A stretch of 64,000 nucleotides of DNA, from assembly GCA_027886175.1 (NCBI GenBank), contig JAJNNQ010000140.1, forward strand, positions 647,974 to 711,973, read 5' to 3'. Under the pieces are notes generated by a model. That model was not told where the DNA came from, did not search any database, and saw only the letters and a program-made list of their open reading frames with translations. The position numbers were made by a program, and so were the translations under genes. Every line of letters starts with the position of its first letter. Position 1 is the stretch's first letter. This DNA is from Phylloscopus collybita (lineage: Eukaryota; Chordata; Aves; Passeriformes; Phylloscopidae). Shown piece after piece: positions 33,501 through 46,538 of this stretch.

Positions 33501-36500
33501 AAAGGCCTCCTACAAACTGACATCAGGAACGTGAGGTGGAGACTTTGGTTTCCCATGGAAAAGGTCCATTGTTCATGTCTAATGCTGTCTGCGTGCCACT
33601 GGGCTTCTGCCTGCTGAAATTCCATACAAATGAGGATATCTCCTCGATGCAATCAACCACCAGACGGAACTTTGTCTGCCCTTCTAGTGCCAAACGCCTC
33701 CTTCAAACTGACATCAGGATCCTGGATTGGAAACTTTGGTTTCCCATGGAAATGGGCCAGCGTTCGTGTCTAATGATGTGTGCCTGCCACGAGGCTTCTG
33801 CATATTAAAATTCCACTAAAATTCCATACAAATGAGGATATCTCCCATGTGCAATCTACCACCAGATGGAAGTTTGTCTGCCCCTGTAGAGCCAAAGGCT
33901 TCCTACTAATTGACATCAGGAACCTGGGGCGGAGACTTTGGTTTCCCATTGAAAAGGACCACCGTTCCTGTCTAATGCTGTCTGCCTGGCACTGTGGTTA
34001 TGACTGCTGAAGTTCAATACAAATGAGGATATCTCCCAGGTGCAATCTACCACGAGGTGGACGTTTGTTTGCCCTCCTTGTGCCAAAGGCCTCGTAAAAA
34101 CTGACATCAGGAACATGGGGTGGAGACTTTGGTTTCCCAAGGTAATGGGCCACCGTTTGCGGCTAATGCTGCCTGCCAGCCACTGGGCTTATGCCTACTA
34201 AAATTCCACTAAAATTCTACACAAATGAGGATATCTCCAGGGTGCAATCTATAACCAGATGGAAGTTTGTCTGCCCTTGTAGTTCCAAACGCCTCCTAAA
34301 AACTGAAATCAGGAACGTGGGTTGGAGACTTTCTTCTCCCATGGAAATGGGCCACCGTTTGTGTCTAATGCTATGTGCCTGCCACTGGGCTTCTTCCTAT
34401 TAAAATTCCACTAAAATTCCATAGAAATGAGGATATCACCCAGGTGCAATCTACCACCAGATGGAAGTTTCTCTGCCCTTATATTGGAAAACGCCTCCTA
34501 CAAAGTGACATCAGCAACGTGCGGTGGAGGTTTTGGTTTCCCATGGAAAAGGTCCATTGTTCGTGTCTAATGCTGTCTGCCTGTCACTGGGGTTATGCCT
34601 GCTGAAATTCCTTACAAATGAAGATATCTCCCAGATGCAATATGCCAGCAGTTGGAAGTTTGTCTCCACTTGTAGTGCCAGAGGCCTCCTAAAAACCGAC
34701 ATCAGGAACGTGGGTTGGAGACTTTTTTTTTTCCATGGAAAGAGGCCACCGTTCGTGTCTAATGCTGTCTGCCTGCCAGTGGGCATAAGCCTACCAAAGT
34801 TCCATACATATGAGGATATCTCCCAAATGCAATTTCCCACCAGATGGAAGTTTGTCTGCCCTTGCATTTCCAAACGCCTCCTAAAAACTGAAATCAGGAA
34901 CGTGGGTTGGAGACTTTCTTCTCCCATGGAAATGGGCCAGCGTTCGTGTCTAATGATGTGTGCCTGCCACTAGGCTTCTGCCTATTAAAATTCCACTAAA
35001 ATTCCATACAAATGAGGATGTCTCCCAGGTGCAATCTACCACCAGATGGAAGATTGTGTGCCCATTTAGAGCCAAAGGCTTCTTACAAACTGACATCAGG
35101 AACGTGCGGTGGAGACTTTGGTTTCCCATGGAAATGGGCCACCGTTTGTGTATAATGCTATGTGCCTGCCACTGGGCTTATGCCTAGTAAAATCCCATAC
35201 AAATGAGGATATCTCCCAGATGGAGTCTACCACCAGTTGAAAGTTTGTCTGCCCTTGTAATGCAAACGGCCTCCTACAAATTGACATCAGGAATCTGGAA
35301 AGGACGCTTTGGTTTCCCATGGAAAAGGGCCACCCTTGGTGTTTAATGCTGTCTGCCTGCCAGTGGGCATATGCCTACTAAAATTCCCTACAAATGAGGA
35401 TATCTCCCAAATGCAATTTCCCACCAGATGGAAGTTTGTCTGCCCGTTTAATGCCAAAGTCCTCCGACAACCTGACATCAGGAATGTGGGATGGAGACTT
35501 TGGTTTCCCTAGGAAACGGGCCACTGCTCCTGTCTAATTCTCTCTGCCTTCCGCTGGGATTCTGCCTACTAACATTCCACTAAAATTCCATAGAAATGAG
35601 GATATCTCCCAGGTGCAATCTACAACCAGATGGAAGTTTCTCTGCCCTTATATTGGAAAACGCCTCCTACAAAGTGACATTTGCAACATGGGGTGGAGAT
35701 TTTGGTTTCCCATGGAAAAGGGCCACTCTTTGTGTCTAATGCTGTCTACCTGTCACTGGGGTTATGCCTGTTGAAATTCCTCACAAATGAGGATATCTCC
35801 CCGGTGCAATCAACCACCAGATGGAAGTGTCTCTGCCCTTGTAGTGCCAAAAGCCTCCTTCAAACTGACATCAGGAACATAGTATGGATAATTTGTTTTT
35901 CCATGGAAAAGGGCCATCGTTCCTGTCTAATGCTGTCTGCCTGGCACTGTGGTTTTGACTGCTGAAGTTCCTCACAAATGAGGATATCTCCCACACGGAA
36001 TCTACCACCAGTTGGAAGTTTGTCTGCCCTTGTAGTGCCAATGGACTCCTAAAAACTGACATCAGGAACAAGGGGTGGAGACATTGTTTTCCCATGGAAA
36101 TGGACCACCGTTCGTGTCTAATGCTGTCTGCCTGCCACTGGGGTTATGCCTACTAAAATTCCACTAAAATTCTATTTAAATGAGGATATCTCCCAGGTGC
36201 AATCTACCACCAGATGGAAGTTTGTCTGCCCTTGTAGGTCCTAAGGCCTCCTACAAACTGACATCAGGAACGTGAGATGGAGACTTTGGTTTCCCATGGA
36301 AAAGGTCCATTGTTCGTGTCTAATGCTGTCTGCCTGCCAATGGGTTCCTGCCTGCTGAAATTCCATACAAATGAGGATATCTCCTCGATGCAATCAATCA
36401 CCAGACGGAACTTTGTCGGCCCTTGTAGTGCCAAAGGCCTCCTACAAACTGACACCAGGAACCTGGAGTGGAAACTTTGGTTTCCATGGAAAAGGGCCAC

Positions 36501-39500
36501 CGTTCTTCTCTGATGCTGTCTGGTGGCCACTCGGCTTCTGCATACTAAAATTCCAATAAAATTCCATACAAATAAGGATATCTCCATGATGGAATATACA
36601 ACGAGATGGAATTTTGTAGACCTTGTAGTCCAAAGGCCTCCTGCAAACTGACATCAGGAACGTGGGGTGGAGACTTTGGTTTTCCAAGGAAAAGGTCCAC
36701 CGTTCCTGTCTAATGCTGTCTGCCTGTCACATGGCTTATGGCTGCAAAAATTGCATACAAATGAGGATATCTCCCAGGTGCAATCTACCACCAGTTGGAA
36801 GTTTTTCTAACCTTGTAGTGCCAAAGGCCTCCTACCAACTGACATCAGAAGACTGGGGTAGAGACCTTCGTGTCCCATGAAAAAGAGGCACCGTTTGTGT
36901 TTTATGCTCTCTGCCGATCATTTGGATTCTGCCTACTAAAATTCCACTAAAATTCCATGCAAATGAGGATATCTATCACGTGCAATCTACCACCAGTTGG
37001 AAGTTTGTCTACCCTTATAGTGCCAAAAGCCTCGTATAAATTATCATCAGGAATGTGGGGTGGAGACTTTGGTTTCCCATGAAAAAGCCACCGTTCGTGT
37101 CTAATGCTGTCTGCCTGGCACTGGGCTTCTTCCTACTAAAATTTCACTAAAATTCCATACAAATGAGGATATCTCCCTGGTTCAATCTACCACCAGATGA
37201 AAGTTCCTCTGCCTTTGTAGTGCCAAAAGCCTCGTATAAATTGACATCTTAAACCTAGGGTGGACACATAGGTTCCCATGGAAAAGGGTCACCGTTCGTG
37301 TCTAATGCTGTCTGCCTGCAACTGGGCATATGCCTGCTGAAATTAGATACAACAGAGGATATCTCCAGGTGGAATCTATCAGCAGATGGAATTTTGTCTG
37401 CCCTTGTAGTGCCAAAGGCCTCCTACAAACTGACATCAGGCATGTGACATGGAGACTTTGGTTTCCCAAGGAAATGGACCACCGTTCGTGTCTAATGTTG
37501 TCTGCCAGACACTGGGCTTATGCCTACTAAAATTCCACTAAAATTCTATACAAATGAGGATATCTCCCAGGTGCAATCTACCACCAGTTTGAAGTTTGCC
37601 TGCCCTTGTAGTTCCAAAGGCCTCCTACAAACTGACATCAGGAACGTGAGGTGGAGACTTTGGTTTCCCATGGAAAAGGTCCATTGTTCGTGTCTAATGC
37701 TGTCTGCCTGCCACTGGGCTTCTGCCTGCTGAAATTCCATACAAATGAGGGTATCTCCTCGTCTCCATAAGACGGAACTTTGTCTGCCCTTGTAGTGCCA
37801 AAGGCCTCCTACAAACTGACATCAGGAACCTGGAGTTGAAACTTTGCGTTCCCTTGGAAATGGGCCAGCGTTCGTGTCTAATGATATGTGCCTGATACTA
37901 GGCTTCTGCCTATTAAAATTCCACTAAAATACCATACAAATGAGGATGTCTCCCAGGTGCAATCTAAACCAGATGGATGTTTCTCTGCCCTTGTAGTGCC
38001 AAAGGCCTCCTAAAAACTGACAGCAGGAAAGTGGGATGAAGACTTTCTTTTCGCATGGAAATGGGCCACCGTTTGTGTCTAATCCTATGTGCCTGCCACT
38101 GGGCTTCTTCCTACTAAAATTCCACTAATATTCCATGGAAATGAGGATATCTCCCAGGTGCAATCTACCACCAGATGGAAGTTTTTCTGCCCTTGTAGTT
38201 CCAAACACCTCTTACAAACTGACATCAGGAACGTAGGGTGGAGACTTTGGTTTCCCATGGAAAAGGGCCACAGTTCGTGTCTAATGCTGTCTGCCTGCCC
38301 CTGTTGTTACGCCTGCTGAAATTCCTCACAAATGAATATATCTCCCAGATGGAGTCTACCACCAGTTGGAAGTTTGTCTGCTCTTGTAGTGCAAAAGTCC
38401 TCCTATAAACGGACATAAGGCACGTGGTGTGGAGACTTTGGTTTCCCATGGAAATGGGCCACCGTTGGTGTTTAATGCTGTCTACTTGCCACTGGGCTTC
38501 TGCCTACTTTAATTCCACTAAAATTCCATACAATTGAGGATATCTCCAAGACGCAATATGCCACCAGTTGGAAGTTTGTCTGTTCTTGTAGTGCAAAAGG
38601 CCTCCTAAAAACTGACATCAGGAAGCTGGCCTGGAGACTTTGTTTTCCCCTGGAAAACGGCCACTATTCATGTCTAATTCTGTGTGCCTGCAGCTGGGAT
38701 TCTGCGTACTAAAATTCCTCTAAAATTCTATACAAATGGGAATATTTCGCAGGTGCAATCCTCCCCCAGTTTGAAGTTTCTCTGTCCTTGTAGTGCAAAA
38801 GGGCTCCTATAAACTGACATCTGAAACATAGGATGGATAATTTGGTTTCCCATGGAAAAAGGTCACTGTTCATGCCTAATGCTGTGTGCCTGCCACTGGG
38901 CGTATGCCTGCAAAAACTCAATACAAATGAGGATATCTCGCAGATGCAATTTACCACGAGGTGGAAGTTTGTCTGCCCTTGTAGTGGCAAAAGCCCCCTA
39001 AAAAACTGACATCAGGAACCAGGCGTGGAGACTTTGGTTTCCAATGGAAAAGGACCACCGTTCGTATCTAATGCTGTCTGCCTGGCACTGTGGTGATGAC
39101 TGCTGAAGTTCCATACAAATGAGGATATCTCCCAGGTGCAATCTACCACCAGGTGGAACTTTGTCTGCCCTTGTAGTGCCAAAGGCCTCCTAGTAACGGA
39201 CATCAGGAACGTGGGGTGAAGACTTTGGTTTCCCATGGAAAAGGTCCACCGTTTGTTTCTAATGCTGTCTGCCTGGCTTTGAGATTATGAGTGCTGAAGT
39301 TCCATACAAATGAGGATATCTCCCAGGTGCAATCTACCACCAGGTGGAAGTTTGTCTGCCCTTGTATTGCCAACGGCCTCCTAGAAACGGACATCAGGAA
39401 CGTGGGGTGGAGACTTTGGTTTCCCATGGAAATGGGCCACCGTTCGTGTCTAATGCTGTCTGCCTGCCACTTGGTTTCTTCCTATTAATATTCCACTAAA

Positions 39501-40576
39501 ATTCCATAGAAATAAGGATATATCCCAGGTGCAATCTACAACCAGATGGAAGATTCTCTGCCCTTGTTGTACCTAAGCCCTCCTAAAAAACTGACATCAG
39601 GAACCATGGGTGGAGACTTTGATTTCCCATGGAAAAGGACCAGCGTTCATGTCTAATGCTGTCTGCCTGCCAATGAGCTTCTGCCTGCTGAAATTCCAAA
39701 AAAAATTTGGAAATCTCTCCGATGTAATCAACCACCTGACGGAAGTTTGTCTGCCCCTGTAGAGCCAAAGGCCTCCTACAAATTGACATGAGGAGCCTGG
39801 AGTGGAGACTTTGGTTTCCCATGGAAAAGGGCCAGCGTTCGTGTCTAATGCTGTCTGCCCGCCACTGGGTTGTGGCTACAGAAATTACATACAAATGAGG
39901 ATATCTCCCAGATTCAATATGCCACCAGTTGGAAGTTTGTCTGTTCTTGTAGTGCAAAAGGCCTCCTAAAAACAGACATCAGGAACCTGGCCTGGAGACT
40001 TTGGTTTCCCCTGGAAAAGGGCCACTATTCATGTCTAATTCTGTCTGCCTGCCACTGGGATTCTGCGTACTAAAATTCCTCTAAAATTCTATACAAATGA
40101 GAATATCTCGCAGGTGCAATCTACCCCCGGTTTGAAGTTTCTCTGCCCTTGTATTGCCAAAGGTCTCCTATAAAATGACATCTGAAACGTAGGATGGATA
40201 ATTTGGTTTCCCATGAAAAAGAGCCACTGTTCATGCCTAATGCTGTGTGCCTGCCACTGGGCCTATGCCTCCTAAAATTCCATACAAGTGAGGATATCTC
40301 CCAGATGCAATTTACCACCAGATGGAAGATTGTCTGCCCTGGTAGTGGCAAAGGCCTCCTAAAAAACTGACATCAGGAACCAGGGGTGGAGACTTTGGTT
40401 TCCCATGGGAAAGGACCACCGTTTGTGTCTAATGCAATGTGCCTGCCACTGGGCTTATGCCTAGTGAAATTCCATACAAATGAGGATATCTCCCAGATGG
40501 AATCTACCACCAGTTCGAAGTTTGTTTGCCCTTGTAGTGCCAAAGGCCTCCTAAAAACTGACATCAGGAACCTGGG

Positions 40577-43500
40577 GTGGAGACATCGGTTTCCCATGAA
40601 AAAGGTCCACCGTTCGTGTCCTATGCTGTCTGCCTGCCACTGATCTTCTGCCTGCTGAAATTCCATACAAATGAGGATATCTCCTCAATGCAATCAACCA
40701 CCAGACGGAACTTTGTCTGCCCTTGTAGTGCCAAAGGCCTCCTACATACTGACATCAGGAACCTGGAGTGGAGACTTTGGTTTCCCATGGAAATGCGACA
40801 GCGTTCGTGTCTAATGATGTTTGCCTGCCACTAGGATTCTGCCTATTAAAATTACAATAAAATTCCATACCATTGAAGATGTCTCTCATGTGCAATCTAA
40901 CACCAAATGGAAGTTTGTCTGCCCCTGTAGAGCAAAAGGCTTCCTACAAAATGACATCAAGAAGCTGGGGTGGAGACTTTGGTTTCCCATGGCAAAGGGC
41001 CACGGTTCCTGTCTAATGCTGTCTGCCTGCCACTGGGCTTATGGCTACTAAAATTACATACAAATGAGGATATCTCCCAGATGCAATATGCCACCAGTTG
41101 GAAGTTTGTCTCCTCTTGTAGTGCCAGAGGCCTCCTAGAAAATGACATCAGGAACCTGGGGTGGAGACTTTGGTTTCCCATGGAAATGAGCCACTATTCA
41201 TGTCTAATTTTTTCTGCCTGCCGCTGGGATTCTGCCTACTAAAATTCCACTAAAATTCCATGCAAATGCGAATATCTCCCGGGTGCAATCAAACACCAGA
41301 TGGAAGTTTCTCTGCCCTTGTATTGCCAAAGACCTCCTTCAAACTGACATCAGGATCATAGGATGGATAATTTGTCTTTCCATGGAAAAGGACCACCGTT
41401 CCTGTCAAATGCTGTCTGCCTGGCACTGTGGTTATGACTGCTGAAGTTCCATACAAATGAGGATATCTCCCAGATGCAATATGCCACCAGATGGAAGTTT
41501 GTCTGCTCTAGCAGTGCCAAAGGCCTCCTTCAAACTGACATTCGGAACCTGGCCTGGAGACATTGGTTTCCTACGGAAAAGGTCCACCGTTCATTTTTAA
41601 TGCGGTCGGTCTGCAACTGGGATTCTGAGTACTATAATTCCACTAAAATTCTATACAAATGAGGATATCTCCCAGGTGCAATCTACCACCAGATGTTAGT
41701 TTGTCTGCTCTTGCAGTGCCAAAGGCCTCCTTTATACTGACATTCGGAACCTGGCCTGGAGACTTTGGTTTCCTATGGAAAAGGCCCACCGTTCGTGTTT
41801 AATTCTCCCTGTCTGCAACTGGGCTTCTGAGTACTAAAATACCACTAAAATTCCATACAAATAAGGACATCTACGAGGTGCGATCCACCACTAGATGGAA
41901 GTTTGTCTGCCCTTGTAGTGCCAAAGGCCTCCTACAAACTGACATCAGGAGCCTGGGTTGGAGACTTTGTTTTCCCATGGAAAAGGGCCACCGTTCGTGT
42001 CTAATGTTGTCTGCCTGCCACTGGGCTTCTATCTGCTGAAATTCCATACAAATGAGGATATCTTCCCGATGCAATCAACCACCAGACGGAAGTTTCTCTG
42101 CCCTTGTACTGTCAATGGCCTACTAAAACCTGACATCGGGAACGTGGTGTGGAGACTTTGGCTTCCCTAGGAAAAGGACCACCGTTCCTGTCTAATGCGG
42201 TCTGCCTGGCACTGTGGTTATGACTGCTGAAGGTCCATACAAATGAGGATATCTCCCAGGAGCAATCTACCACCAGGTGGAAGTTTGTCTGCCCTTGTAG
42301 TGCCAAAGGCCTCCTAGTAACGGACATCAGGAATGTGGGGTGGAGACTTTGGTTTCCCTATAAAAATGGGCCACCGTTCGTGTCTAATGCTGTCTGCCTG
42401 CCACTGGGGATCTTTGTAATAAAATTCCAATAAAATTCCATAGAAATGAGGATAACTCCCAGGTGCAATCTACCACCAGATGGAAGTTTTTCTGCCTGTA
42501 TGTTGGAAAAGGCCTCCTACAAAGTGACATCAGCAATGAGCGTGGAGATTTGGGTTTCCCATGGAAATGGGCCACCTTTCGTGTCTAATGGTGTCTGCCT
42601 GCCACTGGGATTATGCCTTGTAAAATCCCATACAAATGAGGATATCTTCCAGATAGAGTCTACCACCAGATGAAAGTTTGTCTGCCCTTGTAATGCCAAT
42701 GGCCTCCTACACACTGACATCAGGATTCTGGAGAGGACGCTTTGGTTTCCCATGGAAAAGGGGCACCTTGGTGTTTAATGCTGTCTCCTGGGCTTATGAC
42801 TACTGAAATTACATACAAATGAGGATATCTCCCTAAACAAAATTTCCCACCAGATGGAAGTTTGTCTGCCCTTTTAATGCCAAAGGCCTACTAAAAACTG
42901 ACATCAGGAGCCTGGGTTGGAGACTTTGTTTTCCCATGGGAAAAGGGCCACCGTTCCTCTCTAATGCTGTCTACCTGCCAATGGGCTTCTACCTGATGAA
43001 ATTCCATAAAAATGAGGATATCTCAACGATGCAATCAACCACCAGACGGAAGTTTATCTGCCCTTGTAGTGACAATAGCCTCCTAGAAACGGACATCAGG
43101 AACGTGGGGTGGAGATTTTGGTTTCCCATCAAATGGGCCATTATTCGTGTCTAATGCTGTCTGCCTGCCACTGGGTTTCTTCCTACTAAAATTCCACTAA
43201 ATCTCCTTAAAAATGAGGATATCTCCCAGGTGCAATCTACAACCAGATGGAAGTTTCTCTGCCCTTATATTGGAAAACGTCTCCTACAAAGTGACATCAG
43301 CAACATCGGGTGGAGATTTTGGTTTCCCATGGAAAAGGGCCACTGTTCGTGTCTAATGCTGTCTGCCTGCCACTGGAGTAATGCCTACTTAAATTCCTCA
43401 CAAATGAGGACATCTCCCAGATGGAATCTACCACCAGTTGGAAGTTTGTCTGCCCTCGTAGTGCCAAAGGCCTCCTAAAAACTGACATCAGGAACGTGGG

Positions 43501-46500
43501 GTGGAGACTTTGCTTTCCCAAGGGAATGGGCCACCGTTTGTGTCTAATGCTGTCTGCTAGCCACTGGGCTTATGCCTGTTAAATTCCACTAAAATTCTAT
43601 ACAAATGAGGATATCTCCCAGGTGTAATCTAAACTAGATGGATGTTTCTCTGCCCTTGTAGTGCCAAAGACCTCCTACAAACTGCCATCAGGAACCTAGG
43701 GTGGAGACTTTGGTTTCCCATGTAAAAGGACCACCGTTCCTGTCTAATGCTGTCTGCCTGTCACTGTGGCTATGACTGCTGCAGTTCCATACAAATGCTG
43801 ATAAGTCCCAGGTGCAATCTACCACCAGGTGGAAGTTTGTCTGCCCTTGAAGTGCCAAAGGCCTCCTAAAAATTGACATCAGGAACGTGCGGTGGAGACT
43901 TTGTTTTCCCATGGAAATGGGCCACCCTTTTTGTCTAATGCTATATGCCTGCCACTGGGCTTATGCCTAGTAAAATTCCATAAAAATGAGGATATCTCCC
44001 AGATGGAGTCTACCACCAGTTGAAAGTTTGTCTGCCCTTGTAATGCAACGGCCTCCTACAAACTGACATCAGGAACGTGGGGTGGAGACTTTGCTTTCCC
44101 AAGGGAATGGGCCACCGTTTGTGTCTAATGCTGTCTGCTAGCCACTGGGCTTATGCCTGTTAAATTCCACTAAAATTCTATACAAATGAGGATATCTCCC
44201 AGGTGTAATCTAAACTAGATGGATGTTTCTCTGCCCTTGTAATGCCAAAGACCTCCTACAAACTGCCATCAAGGACCTAGGGTGGAGACTTTGGTTTCCC
44301 ATGTAAAAGGACCACCGTTCCTGTCTAATGCTGTCTGCCTGTCACTGTGGCTATGACTGCTGCAGTTCCATACAAATGCTGATAAGTCCCAGGTGCAATC
44401 TACCACCAGGTGGAAGTTTGTCTGCCCTTGAAGTGCCAAAGGCCTCCTAAAAATTGACATCAGGAACGTGCGGTGGAGACTTTGTTTTCCCATGGAAATG
44501 GGCCACCCTTTTTGTCTAATGCTATGTGCCTGCCACTGGGCGTATGCCTAGTAAAATTCCATAAAAATGAGGATATCTCCCAGATGGAGTCTACCACCAG
44601 TTGAAAGTTTGTCTGCCCTTGTAATGCAACGGCCTCCTACAAACTGACATCAGGAATCTGGAGAGGACGCTTTGGTTTCCCATGGAAAAGGGCCACCCTT
44701 GGTGCTTAATGCTGTCTCCTTGCCACTGACTTATGACTACTGAAATTACATACAAATGAGGATATCTCCCAGACGCAATATGCCACCAGATGGAAATTTG
44801 TCTGCTCTTGCAGTGCCAAAGGCCTCCTTCAAACTGACATTCGGAACCTCACCTGGAGACTTTGGTTTCCTATAGAAAAGGCCCACCATTCATGTTTAAT
44901 GCTGTCTGTCTGCCATTGGGCTTCTGAGTACTAAAATACCACTAAAATTCCATAAAAATGAGGATATCTCCCAGGTGCAATCTACCACCAGGTGGAAGTT
45001 TGTCAGCCCTTGCAGTGCCAAAAGCCTCCTAAAAACTGACATCAGGAACATAGGATGGATAATTTGTTTTTCCATGGAAAGGGGCCACTGTTCGTGTCTA
45101 ATGCTGTCTGCCTGCCAGTGGGCAGAAGCCTACCAAAATTCCCTACAAATGAGGATATCTCCCAAATGCAATTTCCCACCAGATGGAAGTTTGTTTGCCC
45201 TTGTACTGCCAAAGGCCTCCTAAAACCTGACATCAGGAACGTGGCTTGGAGACTTTGGCTGCCCATGGGAAAAGGGCCACCGTTCATGTCTAATGCTGTC
45301 TGCCTGCCACTGGGCTTCTACCTGCTGAAATTCCATACAAATGAGGATATCTCCCCGATGCAATCAACCACCAGACGGAAGTTTGTCTACCTTTGTAGTG
45401 TCAAAGGCCTCCTAGAAACGGACATCAGGAACGTGGGGTGGAGACTTTGGTTTCCCATAGAAATGGGCCATTGTTCGTGTCTAATGCTGTCTGCCTGCCA
45501 CTGTGCTTCTTCCTACTAAAATTCCACTAAAACTCCATAGAAATGAGGATATCTCCCAGGTGCAATCTACAACCAGATGGAAGTTTCTCTGCCCTTATAT
45601 TGGAAAACGCCTCCTACAAAGTGACAGAAGCAACGTGGGGTGGAGATTTTGGTTTCCCATGGAAAAGGGCCACTGTTCGTGTCTAATCCTCTCTGCCTGC
45701 CACTGGGGTTATGCCTGCTGAAATTCCTCACAAATGAGGATATCTCCCAGATGGAATCCACCACCAGTTCGAAATTTGTTTGCCCTTCTAGTGCCAAAGG
45801 CCTCCTAAAAACTGACATCAGGAACCTGGGGTGGAGACTTTGGTTTCTCATGGAAATGGGCCACCGTTCGTGTCTAATAATGTCTGTCGGCCATTGGGCT
45901 TCCACCTACGAAAATTCCACTGAAATTCCATACAAATGAAGACATCTCCCGGGTGCAGTCTACCGCCAGATATAAGTTTTTCTGCCCTTGTATTTCCAAA
46001 GGCCTTCTATAAACTGACATGAGGAGCCTGGAGTGGAGACTTTGGTTTCCCATGGATATGGGCCAGCGTTCGTGTGTAAAGCAGTCTGCCTGCCGCTGGA
46101 TTTCTGCCTACTTTAATACCACTAAAATTCCATAAAAATGAGGATATCTCCCAGGTGCAATCTACCACGAGATGGAAGTTTTTCTGCCCTTGTACTTCCA
46201 AACGCCTCTTACAAACTAACATCAGGAACGTGGGGTAGAGACTTCGGTTTCCCATGGAAAAGGGTCACCGTTTGTGTCTAATGCAGTCTTCCTGCCACTG
46301 GGGTTATGCCTGCTGAAATTCCTCACAAATGAGGATATCTCCCACACGGAATCTACCACCAGTTGGAAGTTTGTCTGCCCTTGTAGTGCCAAAGGCCTCC
46401 TACAAACTGACATCAGGCACGTAAGATGGAGACTTTGGTTTCCAAAGGAAATGGACCACCGTTCGTGCCTAATGCTGTCTGCCAGACACTGTGCTTATGC

Positions 46501-46530
46501 CTACTAAAATTCCACTAAAATTCTATACAA
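40577..46530 (-). repeat. Large duplicated satellite block, right copy (partner ~25323-30500)
   Basis: This copy runs up to the end of the satellite array. It keeps the order of variants seen at 25.3-30.5 kb and contains a further local 581-bp duplication (about 43.5-44.65 kb) that the left copy lacks. Confidence 0.75.
43490..44651 (-). repeat. 581-bp three-unit tandem duplication
   Basis: GTGGAGACTTTGCTTTCCCA starts at 43501 and again at 44082. Everything between, including the rare CATGTAAAAGGACC and ACAAATGCTGATAAGTCCC variants, repeats with a 581-bp period and only a few differences. This is three monomers duplicated recently. Confidence 0.85.
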
Positions 46531-46536
46531 ATGAGG

Positions 46537-46538
46537 AC
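46537..46538. other. Junction between ~191-bp satellite and 499-bp repeat
   Basis: Satellite text ACAAATGAGGA (expected to continue TATCTCCC) changes to CTGTCCCAGCACAGTGC of the 499-bp family. One base (A at 46537) fits both. There is no transition zone or filler, and the first 499-bp unit is already typical. Confidence 0.9.

Larger units (their letters stand above)
13547..46537 (-). repeat. Satellite array, same family, inverted orientation (~33 kb)
   Basis: About 165 units of the family seen at 1-6792, now reading on the minus strand. Landmarks on the plus strand are GTGTCTAATGCTGTCTGCC, AAATTCCATACAAATGAGG, ATATCTCCCAG, GGAAGTTTGTCTGCCCTTG and AGGCCTCCTA. Length again varies with a duplicated AAAATTCCACT segment. 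Units are diverged but grouped into longer repeated blocks, listed separately. Apart from two LTR copies I see no foreign insert. Open frames of 60-154 codons on both strands are by-products of a unit low in stop codons. Confidence 0.95.

Noticed and set aside
13706..46507. Plus- and minus-strand frames of 60-154 codons across the inverted satellite
   Set aside because: Same monomer in the other orientation. Longer ones (for example 29023-29487 and 45055-45519) arise where two or three units happen to lack stops, and they are copies of each other by segmental duplication.
1..46537. CRISPR array, CENP-B box, rRNA or tRNA gene
   Set aside because: The satellite repeats lack spacer-repeat structure of CRISPR size. 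No CENP-B-box-like motif or RNA gene signature was seen by eye on either strand.
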